Below are positions 1 through 10,893 of a stretch of 64,000 nt of DNA, one piece after another. A program made the translations under genes and the position numbers. The DNA lies in NCBI GenBank assembly GCA_038380795.1, contig CM076260.1, forward strand, positions 33,452,634 to 33,516,633, written 5' to 3'. Origin of the DNA: Pyrocephalus nanus (taxonomy: Eukaryota > Chordata > Aves > Passeriformes > Tyrannidae). Within the stretch, counting starts at the first letter, position 1. Each line of letters opens with the position of its first letter. The notes under the pieces are model-generated. The model was not told the DNA's origin. It did no database searches and saw only the letters and a program-made list of their open reading frames with translations.

Positions 1-3000
1 TTTTTGTGGGCTTAGATTCTGCCTTATTTCAGACAGATAAAACCTGCAATCCCGCAAGTCAGTTGACAGGTAATTGCTGTGCTTCCACAAGGAGGTTGCA
101 TTATGATCATCCCGAATTTGCAGGAGTTGTAGGCAAAAGATTATGGACTAATTGCAAAGCAAATCTGGAGGAAACAAAGGAGTTGTTCAAGATTCACATC
201 AGAGCAGGTAAGGAGTAGAAATTTCCCCTGTTTTTCCAGATCCCAGAATCAGTTTTGCCCTGCTTGAGTTTGGTACTCTGCCCTTTCTTAGTCTTAAAAC
301 TGAATTATATTAAGTTCCTTCCCTAGTTTTGGTTTGGGCTTTCCATTTTTCACATCCTTAGTTTGAAATATTTTTCTAATATATTCATATTTATTTCCAG
401 GCATCCAGCCTACTTTTAGTCTGGCCTTTGCATCTTTTTTTCCTTCTCTGTTTTAGTCCAACATAAACGATTCTCTTTCAGCACACACAGTACCCTGCTA
501 TTTATTTGAGATTGAAAGAAGGAAAGAAAGTAGTTTTCTCATTCAGCTTCTAGGACATCTCCAATTTTAGGGCATGTTTTGGCCAGTTCCTAGGTAAAGC
601 CCAGTCGTGGTCATCGGTATAATAAGTTAGTGTGTGTGGCTAATAGAACTTGTCTACAGATTCAAACACTTTGGTTTAATCATAATCATGTTTAAGAGTT
701 ATGTACTAGCAGATTTTTATGTACTATTTAATTATATTTGCAAACAAGAGATGCAATGTTTAATTCAAGTAATTTTATAATCAACTTTTACATTGCCTAA
801 ATTTGTTATTCTAGGTATGGGGCCAGCCTAAATCTTTGGAAGTCACCAACACGATGAGATGCCAAAGCAAGAGAAAAAGTGGGCTCTCTTGACATTCCTT
901 GTTTCCAAGAAGGAAAGGCACATTCTTGTTTGTTAGAAATGCATATGTCTGTTTTCATGGCAGAGCTAAGTTTTACAGCCTTATATTGTATACACTTTCT
1001 TGGGTTTGGGTTTGGTCGTGTTGGGGTATTTTTGTGTGTGTGTTGTTTTGTTTTGGGGTTTTATTTTGTTTCTTGGTTGGTTTTTTGTGTTGTTTTGGTT
1101 TGGTTCAATTTTTGTTTGTTTAAAAATGTATAGATGGTTTGTATATTAGGGCAAATTACCTGCTTCTTTGCAGTGTATTTCTCAGACTGAAGTCAAGGAA
1201 AGTATTAATTCTGTCTTGATATGTCATCCATTACAGTGGGGTCCTGGCCCGTGGTTATGGTTCTGAGTGTCAGTAATAAAACACAAATATAATAGTTAGT
1301 AATGCTTTGGCTCCTTGGGTGGAACATCTGTCTGACCTGCACTGTAACCGAATTCAGCTTTCTTCTTTAAATAATACCAAGATTGGAATTTTGTATGCAT
1401 TTGCCATGAAAAGAGGTTTTACCCACATATTTTTTTCAAAGATCTAAAGCCTTCAGTACAAAGAAATTATTCTGTCTATTTTCAGAGCTCTCCTTATTGT
1501 GGTACATGGAAATAAGGGTGCTATATAAAGTTCTGAAGGTCCCAAGCATTCATCAGGCTAGATTTTCAAGATGAGTGTTTAGGTATCTATTCATCTGCAG
1601 GGATTCAGTGCAGTTTGGGTATTTCAGCTGTCTGGGGTGCTTTAGGGGGATTTTGGCATCCCAGCTGTGATCTGAGCCCACATGGACTTCTGGCTGGGTA
1701 GGAATACAACGGTAAACACTCAGGAGAAGAAATTATGCTTATACTCTGCTCCTGTCTTTGGCACCTTGACCAAAATGTTGGAAAATTGCTCTCCTACATC
1801 CAGGGTGCTTCATGAGTGAGGGAGTTACTTTTGGCATATGGCTGACAAAAGAGGCTGTCTAGATTTGCAGGTGAAGCACTCTCTTGGCAGGTAGGAGGCT
1901 GAGTGAGAGTATTCAAACGTGGTGACACTCAAGAGAATGCCCCAGTTGCAAAGCCAGTTCCAAGCCCTTCTCTGGAACACTTGAAACTGTGAGGATGCTC
2001 TCACCTCTCCACTTCTAGAACACCCTTTGTGGAACTGGACCAGTGTCCGTGAGGCAGAGCAGGTAGCTGGCCCTATCCCACAAGTTGTGGCATTAGCTGA
2101 AGAGAGTGGTAAATTATTTAATGAAAGGTTAAACAGCTTCAACTGACAGAAATAGTAGCACCTTCTGCCAGCCCCCTGAGCTCCTCTGCCTTGGCAGAAT
2201 GCCCTCTGGTGCTGTAATTGTGTTCATGAAGGACTGAGGTTTAGCAGCTAGATTCAGGTATCTCACAGCTCCAGTGAAAGATTAAAGATGTAGCCTCCCT
2301 TCTTCCCCTTTTGTGTTGGTGAGTTCTGGCACCAATGGCAGGACCTGGCTCTACACGAGGCAGGCATGAGGAAAACTGGTTTGAGACACAGTCTTGCACT
2401 GCTTTGTCCCAAAGTAATGCTCGTCATTGCCAGGACTGAGACACTTCTGGAGATACTCTAGGACAAAACTTGAAATGCCCAATATATTCTAACATCAAAG
2501 AAAGAGATAAATAGGTATCTACCAGTACAAGAAAGAGCTGTGCTGGGTGAACAATTTTAGCATGAGTTCCTAATTTGGTAAGTTCCCTAGGTCTCCTCTT
2601 GAAGTCCTTCTGGTCCAATGCCTATGTTTTCCAGAAGGACCTTAAGCCTGGCTCACAGACTTCTCATACCTTTTGAAATCCGGTCATGGGTATTTTCTAT
2701 GAGTTTCTAACTGTAAGATTCCTACCACAGGGATATTTAAATTTTGGAGACATTTTATGAGTCCTGTCAAATTCCTCCACTCCTCCTTCCTTCCTCTTAT
2801 TTTGCATCTTTTATATCTGAGGAACTGAAAATACTTTTTGCATCTTTTTTTTTTTTGTTCAGTTTCCTTCTCTAGACTCCACTGGAGCTGCTCAAATGTA
2901 TTGAGAGTGCCTGAAGAATAGCTTTTGGCCATTTAAATGCGTTTAGCAGACCAAAGGTTTTAGCTGTGTGTTGTTTCAGTTTGCTGTACCAGTGACTTAA

Positions 3001-3630
3001 ACATTTTTAGCTCCCAGTATGAAGAAAGCTCCTAGGTTCTCCACTGAAGACTGAAATTACTATTGCAATACCTTGACTAAGAAGCAAGATGAATTTAGGT
3101 CTTGTGTATGTGACACTCCCACATATCTCCCCCCCAGCAGGTGGAAGAAAACTGAAGAGGACTTGGCTGAGAATCTAAGGGGGTGTGTATAGGTAAATCA
3201 GTAGATGTTGGCATAGGACAGTAACAATTTTCACATGCTCTTGCTTGCATTCCCCCTTTCTCTCACAGAAGGAACATGCTGAATGTGACTGTTGTAGAAA
3301 GATAATTCTTTTTTTTCTACTGCTGAGCGTAGTACAGCTGAATATCCCTATGGGCATGGATCTTGGGGCTTGAAAAAGGGCCATATTCTAGTCCTTGCTA
3401 GCGGAGCCAAATTCATTGTTTGAAAAGCATGTTATTCCATGAAAGGTTGCATAAACAATTCATCAGCTGAAAGCAGCATAAACATGCCTAAACAACCTAT
3501 TAGAGGAGTGTGGGGAAAGATGAAGGTTGGATAAAGGTAGTTCAGCTAATGATGCAGGTGCATTTAGTTTCTTTCTTTAAAGAGCCTGAAAATGAAACTC
3601 CTCAACTCTTATCCTAGCAGGGAAGAGCAG
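1..3630. other. Non-coding stretch, no gene seen
   Basis: AT-rich single-copy-looking DNA. Open frames are short and have no recognisable protein similarity, including a 70-codon plus-strand frame at 6-218. It contains the T/G-rich block at 1001-1121, a T12 tract near 2845-2856, and a short inverted repeat at 2604-2640. I recognise no mobile element, though diverged ones could be missed by eye. Confidence 0.6.
1001..1121. repeat. T/G-rich low-complexity tract
   Basis: About 120 bases made almost entirely of T and G on the plus strand, with TTTGGG-like, TTTTG-like and GT-dinucleotide patches. It opens with GGGTTTGGG and has a further GGGG run at 1023-1026, so the G-rich strand is a weak quadruplex candidate. 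Frames crossing it give Phe/Leu/Val/Cys-rich translations, which are composition artefacts and not a membrane protein. Confidence 0.85.
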
Positions 3631-3720
3631 TTCATAGCATCATAGGATGATGCAGGTGTGAAGGGACCTCAGCAGGTTTCTAGTCTAGTTTCCTGATCAG
3701 CAGTTGGGTCAACTACAAAG
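3631..3720 (-). mobile_element. CR1 LINE, 3'-end fragment
   Basis: The plus strand reads as the reverse complement of an avian CR1 3' end: a CATAGCATCATAGGATG start, then GAAGGGACCTCAGCAGG and a TCTAGTCTAG.TTCCTG block. This is the terminal, most often retained part of CR1. CR1 is a non-LTR retrotransposon that ends in short ATTCTATG-type repeats and has no poly(A) tail. Similarity fades after about 3720. It may be the 3' end of the CR1 that resumes at about 4222, with unrelated or heavily decayed sequence between, or it may be an independent insertion. Confidence 0.75.
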
Positions 3721-4221
3721 TTCTGAAAGGTGATGAAAATAGGGTCAAAGATAAAATAATAGAGTTGAGTTTCAACATTCAGATAAAAGGCTAAAATATC
3801 AGAAAAAAAAAATACAAGGATGTAAATAGGGCAAGCAATGAGAAAATTAGTAACATATTGGCACAAAGGAGTCATGGCTTGCAAAGTTCTTGATCTAAGA
3901 TCTGTTAATATCTGCTGTAAGATTTGCAGCTAAGTCAATGAGTTAGGGATCAGGCTCTCAGACTGATAGTTCATGGAAAGATTAAGGAATGACTTAAAAT
4001 GCAGTTAGGCAGTGAGAATACACTGGCAGCTTTTCAGCAACATTACTGTATGGTGGGGAGAGTTTAATCTTGTTTCTCATTACATACATGTGGGAAGGTA
4101 CAAAGCAGAGGTCTTTCTCCTGTTGAGGACGGAAAGAGCCAGCTCTGAGGCTCTGCAGATCTTCAGCCACACTGAAGATTACAGTCACTCTCTTCTGGAG
4201 AGTCCAGCAGTTCTCTGAATT
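3721..4221. other. Unassigned 500 bp between CR1 pieces
   Basis: AT-rich sequence with an A10 tract near 3790. I could not align it by eye to the CR1 3' region, although its length is close to the CR1 segment that would be expected between the two flanking pieces. It is either very decayed CR1, a replacement or insertion, or ordinary DNA separating two CR1 copies. Confidence 0.5.
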
Positions 4222-4304
4222 TCACAAGATCAGCCCACCCTCCAGCCTGTCTAGCCCCTCCTGGCTGTTAGACCTCAAGAGCATACTGACCGGTCCCCCT
4301 GTTT

Positions 4305-4309
4305 GGTGT
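4305..4309. repeat. Target-site duplication GGTGT, left copy
   Basis: Five bases immediately before the TG terminus of the LTR, identical to 5352-5356. They belong to the interrupted CR1 and are the reverse complement of part of its Asp-Thr codons in the RT active-site motif. Confidence 0.88.
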
Positions 4310-5351
4310 TGTTACGACCTGCCCCTGCAGGCAAGGGTAGCTGAGATTCTTGTCAATAGTTCCCTTGGAGTGGATTAGAGTGAGACAACACTGAATGACT
4401 GGTGTTTATATATATGCAGGACTTATTTTAGAACGATTTGGTTGCAATGGAAAGGAGGTATGTAGCCATTTTGGTTATTATCTATAGAAATGCAACAGTG
4501 TAAAAGTACAAAGACATCATATAAGAAAAGATATAAGGAAAACAAAGAAAGAGAAAGAAAGGATAAGAGTAGATAGGGGAGAGGTACCTCCCACGAGACT
4601 TGTAATGAGACTTCAGACTTGCAATGAGACTTGATTGCTGCAATTTAGATGTCCTTTGGTCAAAGTGACGGTTGAGGTTTTGATCTGTTGGGGGTAGGGG
4701 AATCTGATGAAACACAAAGTTCAGTGGGTAATAATATGTTCAGGTTTGGGTGGGAATTCTCAGGTACCTCCAAGGGTGGGGAGTTTTATACTGTCTGAAG
4801 CAATATGTGGATCTGTTCCAACACTGTGAATCATGCGCACTCCCTGGTGGAAGGCCCCAGAAATGAGAATGGGTGCACTTTGGGGGTCTTTGATGGTTTG
4901 TGACATCTAAGGCATCTCATATCAGTGTAATCGAGACAGTTATGCCCCATCAGAAGGGATGAACAACTTCAGGCCTACATATGAATGTCCTGGTACTTCC
5001 CCAGGGTAGGAGTCTTGCACCTGAGCCAGTTGTGCAAGGGGGGACATTGGCATAATAAAAACCATTATCCCACTTTTCAGGATTTGATTCTTAATGGCCT
5101 CTTCCCTTATCCGGCTCAAAAGCCAGCTTGTTGCTAAACAAAGTTTGGCTTGTTGTGGTCATCCTCTGGTGATGAGTGTGCACCCCCTCTGCACCCTGGC
5201 TGTTCATATGAAGTTTTTGCCATCACACATACAGAAGCTGTCCTCCTCCTCTTTGGCTGGGGGTTGTAAATGTGGCCTCAGCAAAGCACCCTGCTACTTT
5301 CCAAATGGCCAATTGTTTGAATCATTAACCTTAATGTTTCAGTCACTCACA
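4310..5351. mobile_element. LTR element, probable solo LTR, nested in CR1
   Basis: A 1,042-bp block begins TGTTACGACC and ends CACTCACA, giving TG...CA termini. It is flanked on both sides by GGTGT (4305-4309 and 5352-5356), a perfect 5-bp target-site duplication. Removing the block and one GGTGT rejoins the CR1 reading across its FADDTK motif, which confirms the boundaries. No gag, pol or env similarity is visible inside, so it is best read as a solo LTR left by recombination of an endogenous retrovirus; 5-bp duplications occur in several ERV classes. Candidate signals are a TATATATA run at 4408-4415 and AATAAA at 5054-5059. They do not settle the orientation, and I cannot name the family. 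Confidence 0.85.
4596..4633. repeat. 19-bp tandem duplication inside the LTR
   Basis: Two adjacent copies of an AGACTTGYAATGAGACTT unit (4596-4614 and 4615-4633) match at 17 of 19 positions. Short direct repeats are common in the U3 part of LTRs, where they can carry enhancer sites. Whether that applies here is inference. Confidence 0.8.
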
Positions 5352-5356
5352 GGTGT
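5352..5356. repeat. Target-site duplication GGTGT, right copy
   Basis: Follows directly on the CA terminus of the LTR. The CR1 sequence resumes here with CAAATGCAAACTTG, which continues the match to the CR1 RT core. Confidence 0.88.
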
Positions 5357-6711
5357 CAAATGCAAACTTGATGAAGGGGCACTCAGTCACCTCCTTTAGG
5401 CCTCTGATAAGGACATTATACTGGACAAGTTCTGGTAAAGACCCCTAAGCAATGCTAATTCCTAATGTCATTTCCCACCAGGGAGAGTACAACACACTAA
5501 CCACTAACCTATTTAATTCATTGTCCAACCAGTTCTTTATTCCCTTGCTCTTCCACCCATCCATACTGTAATATCTTGGATACAAGATTAGTGTGGGAGA
5601 CTATGTCAAAAGCCTCATTAATGTCATGGTAAATGACACCCACTAACCTTCTCTCAGCTACAAATCCAGGAAATTTGTCAGAAGGATATCAGGTTGGTCA
5701 AGCGTGACTTACTACCGGTAAATCCATGATGGAAATTTGCTTTTCATTCTCCATGTACTCATGACCAGTTTTTTGTCTGGGACAAGTTTTTTGTCTTTAA
5801 TCCCTGACTTGGTCTTCATACCACATCATCTTAACATCATCATCTCAGAACCCTCCCATTTATCACCAGAGGTGTGGGAGACCTCTCTGATGGACACAGG
5901 CAAAGCAGGCACTGAGTACATTAATTTGTCCACTATCTGTAAGCCACTACGCTTAGTATTTAGCCTTGCATTTTCCTTGTTAGTAGTGTTTTACTACTAC
6001 TTTGGTCATAGAAGCTCTTCTTGAAAGTTTTAGCTCCAGCTGGCCTTTGGCTTTCGTGACACTGTGTGTCCTGAAAATGTTTTCAAGTTCTTCCTTCATA
6101 TCTTGGCCCTGCTTCCCATTTACGTTGCCTTTTTGCATCAGAGCTTGGTCATGACTTTCCAGCCCAGCCAGACTAATATGCTGGTAAGTCTGCTTGGTTT
6201 CCTAGGGACCGTGATGAACTGTCCCCTGAAGACCTGCCAACTTCCCTGATCTCCTTTGACTCCTCAGAGACACGATGATGTCACTTACCTGTTCCTTGAA
6301 TAGTCTGAAGTCTGCTCTCTTATGCTTTACTGTCTCTTTCCTTGCTCCTCTCTGGATCTCAAAGTCCACTATTTCATGGTCATTGCAGTCAACATTGCCA
6401 CTGATTATCTTACCTCTGATCAGCTCTTTTTTATTAGTGAATAATAGATCCAACCATGTATCAACCTTAGTTGGCCATTGTATACCTGAGACAAGAAGTT
6501 ATCCTCTTCCACAGATCCTCTTGACTGTCTGTGTCCCACTGCATTATCCTTCTGGCAGCTGATGAGAATGTTAAAGTCTGCCTTGAGATCCAGGGTCTGT
6601 AATCCAGAGCGTTCTGTACATTTGAAAAACTGCTGTGATGGAAATACAATGCTGAATGATGAGAATCTAGTGCAGATTACTTCAGCTATAACATTGTAAA
6701 TAATAAATATA

Positions 6712-6905
6712 AATAGGATCATAGCACACTTCAGGTGCAAGGAGATTTCGGGAAGACCACCTCAAATCAAGGGCAGCTATGAGTTCAGACCGGATTGCTC
6801 AGGCCTTAATCCATAGGCATTCTGAAAACTTCCAAGGCTGGAGACCACAGAGCCCCTCTGGAAAATCTGTTCCTGTGGTTGACTGTCCTGACCTTTTTAT
6901 GTTTA
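6712..6905 (-). mobile_element. CR1 LINE, 3'-end fragment
   Basis: The plus strand carries the reverse complement of a CR1 3' region: AGGATCATAGCAC, then GGATTGCTCAGGCCTTAATCC, CTTCCAAGGCTGGAGAC, CTGTTCCTGTGGTTGACTG. Its order matches the CR1 3' end followed by the ORF2 C-terminus. It abuts the 5' truncation of the CR1 fragment ending near 6640 and has the same orientation, so it is a second, separate insertion. Divergence is high, and the low-complexity A17 tract at about 6919 lies just beyond it. Confidence 0.8.
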
Positions 6906-7546
6906 ACGGTGAACAAGGAAGAAAAAAAAAAAAAAAGTGAAAGGAATGAATATGCTCATCATAATTTTGTGGATGACAATATAATGCTCCTGCTAATGAA
7001 AGCTCATAAATCTTCTCTTTAAAACTGAGAAAATGAAAAAATTATAAACTATTCCATGAGATAGCCATTGAAAGACAAATACAATTGTCTTCAATAAATC
7101 ACTAATCATTTTAAGAAATCATCAGAAGAATCTTAGTGTGTTAGCAGCTTCTCTTCAGAGGCTCCCTCAGTCAGATCTATAGTATTACCATTGCAATGCT
7201 GCACTGTATAATAAGCATTGAAAAAATTAAAAGCTCAGCCTTTTTTTGCTCATACGGTTTGAGGTTTCATTGCCACAGACTGATGGAGGCATAACACAGT
7301 ATGTAAAATGGAGCATTACCACATCTGCTGTTGTATCAAAGGCATTTGTCTTGCAGTATCACCACAGAAATTTTGTAAAGAAACAGAATGATACTGTCTT
7401 GCCATCATAGTAGTATTAGTTGCACTCTGACATAATGTTATACCCTCTTTTTCCCGCCAGTATTTCAAGTCTGGTATTCATACAGCAATTTGGGACATAC
7501 TTTGATGATGATGTAGATGTATGAAAACCGTAACATAGATAATTAA

Positions 7547-7583
7547 TTTTTTTTTCTTTTTTTTCTTTTTTTTTTTTTTTTTT
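7547..7583. repeat. T-rich homopolymer tract
   Basis: Thirty-seven bases that are all T apart from two C interruptions. Read on the minus strand it is a poly(A)-like run, but the sequence beyond it (7584 onward) shows no gene or retroelement similarity, so I call it a simple tract. Confidence 0.9.
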
Positions 7584-7836
7584 AAGTTTCTGGACAACTC
7601 TTGGCAAAACTTACAAAACCAACCACTAATATAACATAAATATAGAGGATGCGTTTCTATTTCTAGAGGCAAGTGTACTTGCAAAGGTGCTGTATTTTAG
7701 CGCTTTGAGGACTGCAAGTACACAGTCATGTCCTACCATCTAGGGTCATAGTCACTTTGAAAGCAAAGCACTGTCCGTTTGCAGTTGTGACTATTTGTGT
7801 TATTTCCTTTCCCATTCACAGAGATATCCTGGTTTT

Positions 7837-7860
7837 TTCCCTGACAATTTCCCTGACAAT
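7837..7860. repeat. 12-bp perfect tandem duplication
   Basis: TTCCCTGACAAT occurs twice back to back (7837-7848, 7849-7860), followed by a partial third start. This is a typical replication-slippage product. Confidence 0.9.
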
Positions 7861-10140
7861 TGACATTTCAGCTCCAAGAAAGGCACGCCTTCCTAACAAT
7901 GAGCTCATGCTGAAATGACTGAAAGCGCTCTGTGAAAGAAGGGGAAACCCTGTTTTAATGAGGCTCTCCCTTGAGATGTGAGAGCTTTTGTAAACCTGGG
8001 GGACAAACTGAGCAGCTTCTTCCTCTGACTGAGGAATTCAGCCCTTTTTGTGGGGAATATGTAAATGCCCTCCCTGGACTGGTGCAAATACATGACTTAA
8101 CACTACACCATCAAAACTGAATCAGATATGAAGTTCTGACCTGTTCATGAGGATATGCTGTAGCAGAGGAGCTTTCAAAAAGACTTTAATTCTGCTTTTA
8201 TTTCCTGTGTATTCACGCTGACATTGCCTCTGGTCCTGAGCTCAGCTTTTGGGAATATGGGCAAAGCTGGAGAGGGCAAGTGAGAGAGGGCATTGCATGT
8301 TAACCCCAAGATATAAACTGTGTCAGATGCTTTTCCTCAGACAATGTGAACCTGACTGAAGCTGTGCCATTTCTTTGGTGCTCCAAAGACATCAGCGCCT
8401 ACAGCCTGCACCACCATAACCATAAGGTAAGAGGGAAGGGTGTCTCAGATATGCTCCATAGCAGAGCAAGTAACAGCTGCACATGTGGCCACCATATAAG
8501 GACTGATGGGTACCAAAGGAGCTGAAGAAAGTCTGACAGAGAACTGGAAACTTTGCTATGCTACAGTACAGACAGACATCCCAAATATCCTACTGCTAGC
8601 TTCTTTGAGAGACTGGTGTTTTTGAACTCTTCTTGTGGAGAGGTGGACTGTGAAATATCGGAAATATGGAGCTAAACCTGCAATTCCCACATCCCAACAG
8701 GTGAGTTTTTTTGGTGGGCAGTCAAGGCCTTCCTGGTGTCCCTGTGTGGCCCCATAACTGATTTTTTGACATATAGATCAGATATGCAATGGCCCAAGCA
8801 GCCAGGACATTTAAGGTCCTTCTATCAAAAATTAATGAACGCACTGACTCTTAACTATCAAATGTAATCTCTTCCATGAAGCTTTTTGTGAATATTGGTT
8901 CAAATGTGATATATTCTGATATAGAATCTCACAAAGAAGTTGTGACTGTTAACTTGGAATTGAGCACAAATCAAGGCTCTGCTCACCAAGCCACCATTTG
9001 CTCTTTATTTAAGTTACTTCAAAAACAAATGCTTCTTCCATGGTGCCTGAAGTACATGATATGATTAAAATAAATTAATAAATTTGCAAGTACCATCAGG
9101 ACAAGCATATGTAAAAAAAATTGTGAGTACCTAGTCCCTTTCCACAACTTTATTCATTTTTTTTTGCTGTCTCTCCCCTTGTTTATTGGTGGCATCTGGC
9201 ACATCCCATGCAACAGAGGTCTATCTTGTCACAAGTGTGAGATACTAATGAACTAGTGAACTACTCTACACTTCCAGTGAAGTGATTGTGTTTTGCCTTC
9301 TTCTGCACTCAGCAGGAGCATCACTTCCTGCAGGTGCCAAAAAAAAAGAGGGGTCTTTTCTCTTCTGAAAGAGACTGAAAAATCTGAAAAGTCTCTTTCA
9401 GAGGGCTACTTAGCTTCTAGGGTAGCTGAGAAGGAATCTGTGTTGACTGACTCCTAATTTAGGATCCTTTGGTTAGATGAAATGAACCTGGGCCCTTGAT
9501 GGGACTTGAGGATGTAAATCTTCAAGAATTTGAGCCTAATCTCTTTGCACAAGGATCAAAGTCAAATCTTGCCTATTTGCTTTTTAATGCCTAACAAATT
9601 TTTTTATGTTATTTAAAAATAGCAATTTCTGTTAATGACTCATTTATAGAAGTAATTACTTGCTTCTAGTTTTCTTTTAACAGATCTAGAGATAAGAGAA
9701 AAACTGGTTTATAATATCTTTATATTACAATCTTGTCTTTTATTGGATTTTTTTAAAAGCCAGCAAAACTGGAAAGTCTGATGTTACATTTTAATTTAAA
9801 CTGCACGCATTAATGGAATTAGGTACAAATCAAAGCTTAACATCTTGAATATATTACCATTTTTGCATTCCTTTTTACTTACTTAAGAGCCTTTTTGGCT
9901 AACCATGTAGAATTGAAATGGTGAGTTAGTAATAACACAGAGACCTGGAGTATGGCACATGATTGTGCATTATCAAATAAAAAAACAAATCCACAGAAAG
10001 AGTATAATTTTTGCAAAGAGATGTTTGCCTTCACAGAAGCACCTGTTTTGACCCGCTTGCTTGGCAGATAACCATTCATTTAAAATAACAGATAGATGAA
10101 ATAGGTTCTCTGTAATCTTGCTCTAACGTCTGAACCAGCT

Positions 10141-10171
10141 GTTGCTATGGGAAATGTATTTCCCATGCAAC
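10141..10171. promoter_or_regulatory. X-box-like inverted repeat (possible RFX site)
   Basis: GTTGCTATGGGAAAT is followed, after GT, by ATTTCCCATGCAAC. The arms pair over 14 bp with one unpaired T, leaving a 2-base spacer. Each arm resembles the RFX X-box pattern (GTTNCCATGGNAAC) with a mismatch. The inverted repeat is seen directly; binding by an RFX factor is inference from the motif only. Confidence 0.4.
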
Positions 10172-10877
10172 TCTTCTGAATATTACATGATGATCCTAAT
10201 CCTTGCCATATGCGCACATTGAGAAAAGAGAAAGGTTATGGTTTTTTTGGTGTGTTCATCCCTTCTGGCCTCTGCTGTATTGGATCTGTTTGACCTGTAA
10301 ACATACTGCTTGTCTCCCCAGCATTTCACTCTATAGAACATAATGTATCTTTTAATGAGTCACTGTCTTGCTGTCTCATGAATATTCAAATTACATGTGA
10401 AATTACTAGATGAAAAGAAAGCAAGTTAAATACCGGTACCCGCTTGGTTAAGCTGTTATACTATTGTTACATTTCTAGTGAAATGCCAGCCAAATTTCCC
10501 AGGTGCAATTTCCACATCCTTCACATAACATAAAAAAAAATAAAAATCTCTGCACTAAAATAATGCATGCAAATATACTGGTGGTTTTTAGGGGAAAAAA
10601 AATGCACATGGTGTAAGTTCATCCAAAAGAAACTATATTAAATATCCGTTGTGAGACAGAATTTTGGATGAGCTCTAAGCAACTTTTCATCAGCATGGTT
10701 CTCTGAAGAGAAACACTTTCCAGTATTGCTCCTCTTTATAAATGAGCTAACATCAGACGTTACCAAGCACCCAAACAACTGGGTTGTTTCAGACTTGCAG
10801 AACATTAATAAATGATGATGTTTATAAAAGATATTGCAGATATTTTTCCAGGTCTGTGCAAAGCCCAGTAAAGAAGG

Positions 10878-10893
10878 AAAAAAAAAAAAAAAA
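10878..10893. repeat. A16 homopolymer tract
   Basis: Sixteen consecutive A bases, preceded by GAAGG and followed by GAAAGAGAAA. No recognisable retroposed sequence lies upstream. Confidence 0.92.

Larger units (their letters stand above)
4222..6640 (-). mobile_element. CR1 LINE ORF2 fragment, split by an LTR
   Basis: Reading the minus strand from 6640 downward gives decayed CR1 ORF2. Around 6600-6450 is the end of the endonuclease domain (a DNAVGHRQSRG-like block). Around 6453-6202 is a frame with MDLLFTNK, then NDHEIVDFEI and RADFRLF, the familiar CR1 endonuclease-to-RT linker. Reverse transcriptase follows at about 5760-5560, with the block corresponding to KAFDTV near 5620. The catalytic FADDTK block lies at the LTR insertion point (5352-5380 and 4305-4309) and reads FAFDTK. 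The QRDLDRLE block, read as SQEGLDRLE, lies near 4230-4260. Stops and frameshifts are frequent, so it encodes nothing functional. It is 5'-truncated and interrupted by the LTR at 4310-5351. Confidence 0.9.

Noticed and set aside
6..218. 70-codon frame at the left edge ending near a GTAAG that could be a splice donor
   Set aside because: A single GTAAG is weak evidence. The frame has no similarity that I recognise, and the upstream acceptor would lie outside the window.
899..1133. Two hydrophobic frames that look like membrane proteins
   Set aside because: They translate the T/G-rich low-complexity tract, and the Phe/Val/Cys/Leu bias follows from base composition.
2604..2640. 10-bp perfect inverted repeat (GTCCTTCTGG / CCAGAAGGAC, 17-base spacer) as a small RNA hairpin
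   Set aside because: The stem is too short for a miRNA precursor, and such repeats are expected by chance in this length of DNA.
7547..7583. Poly(A) tail of a retrocopy on the minus strand
   Set aside because: The adjoining sequence shows no coding similarity, poly(A) signal or target duplication.
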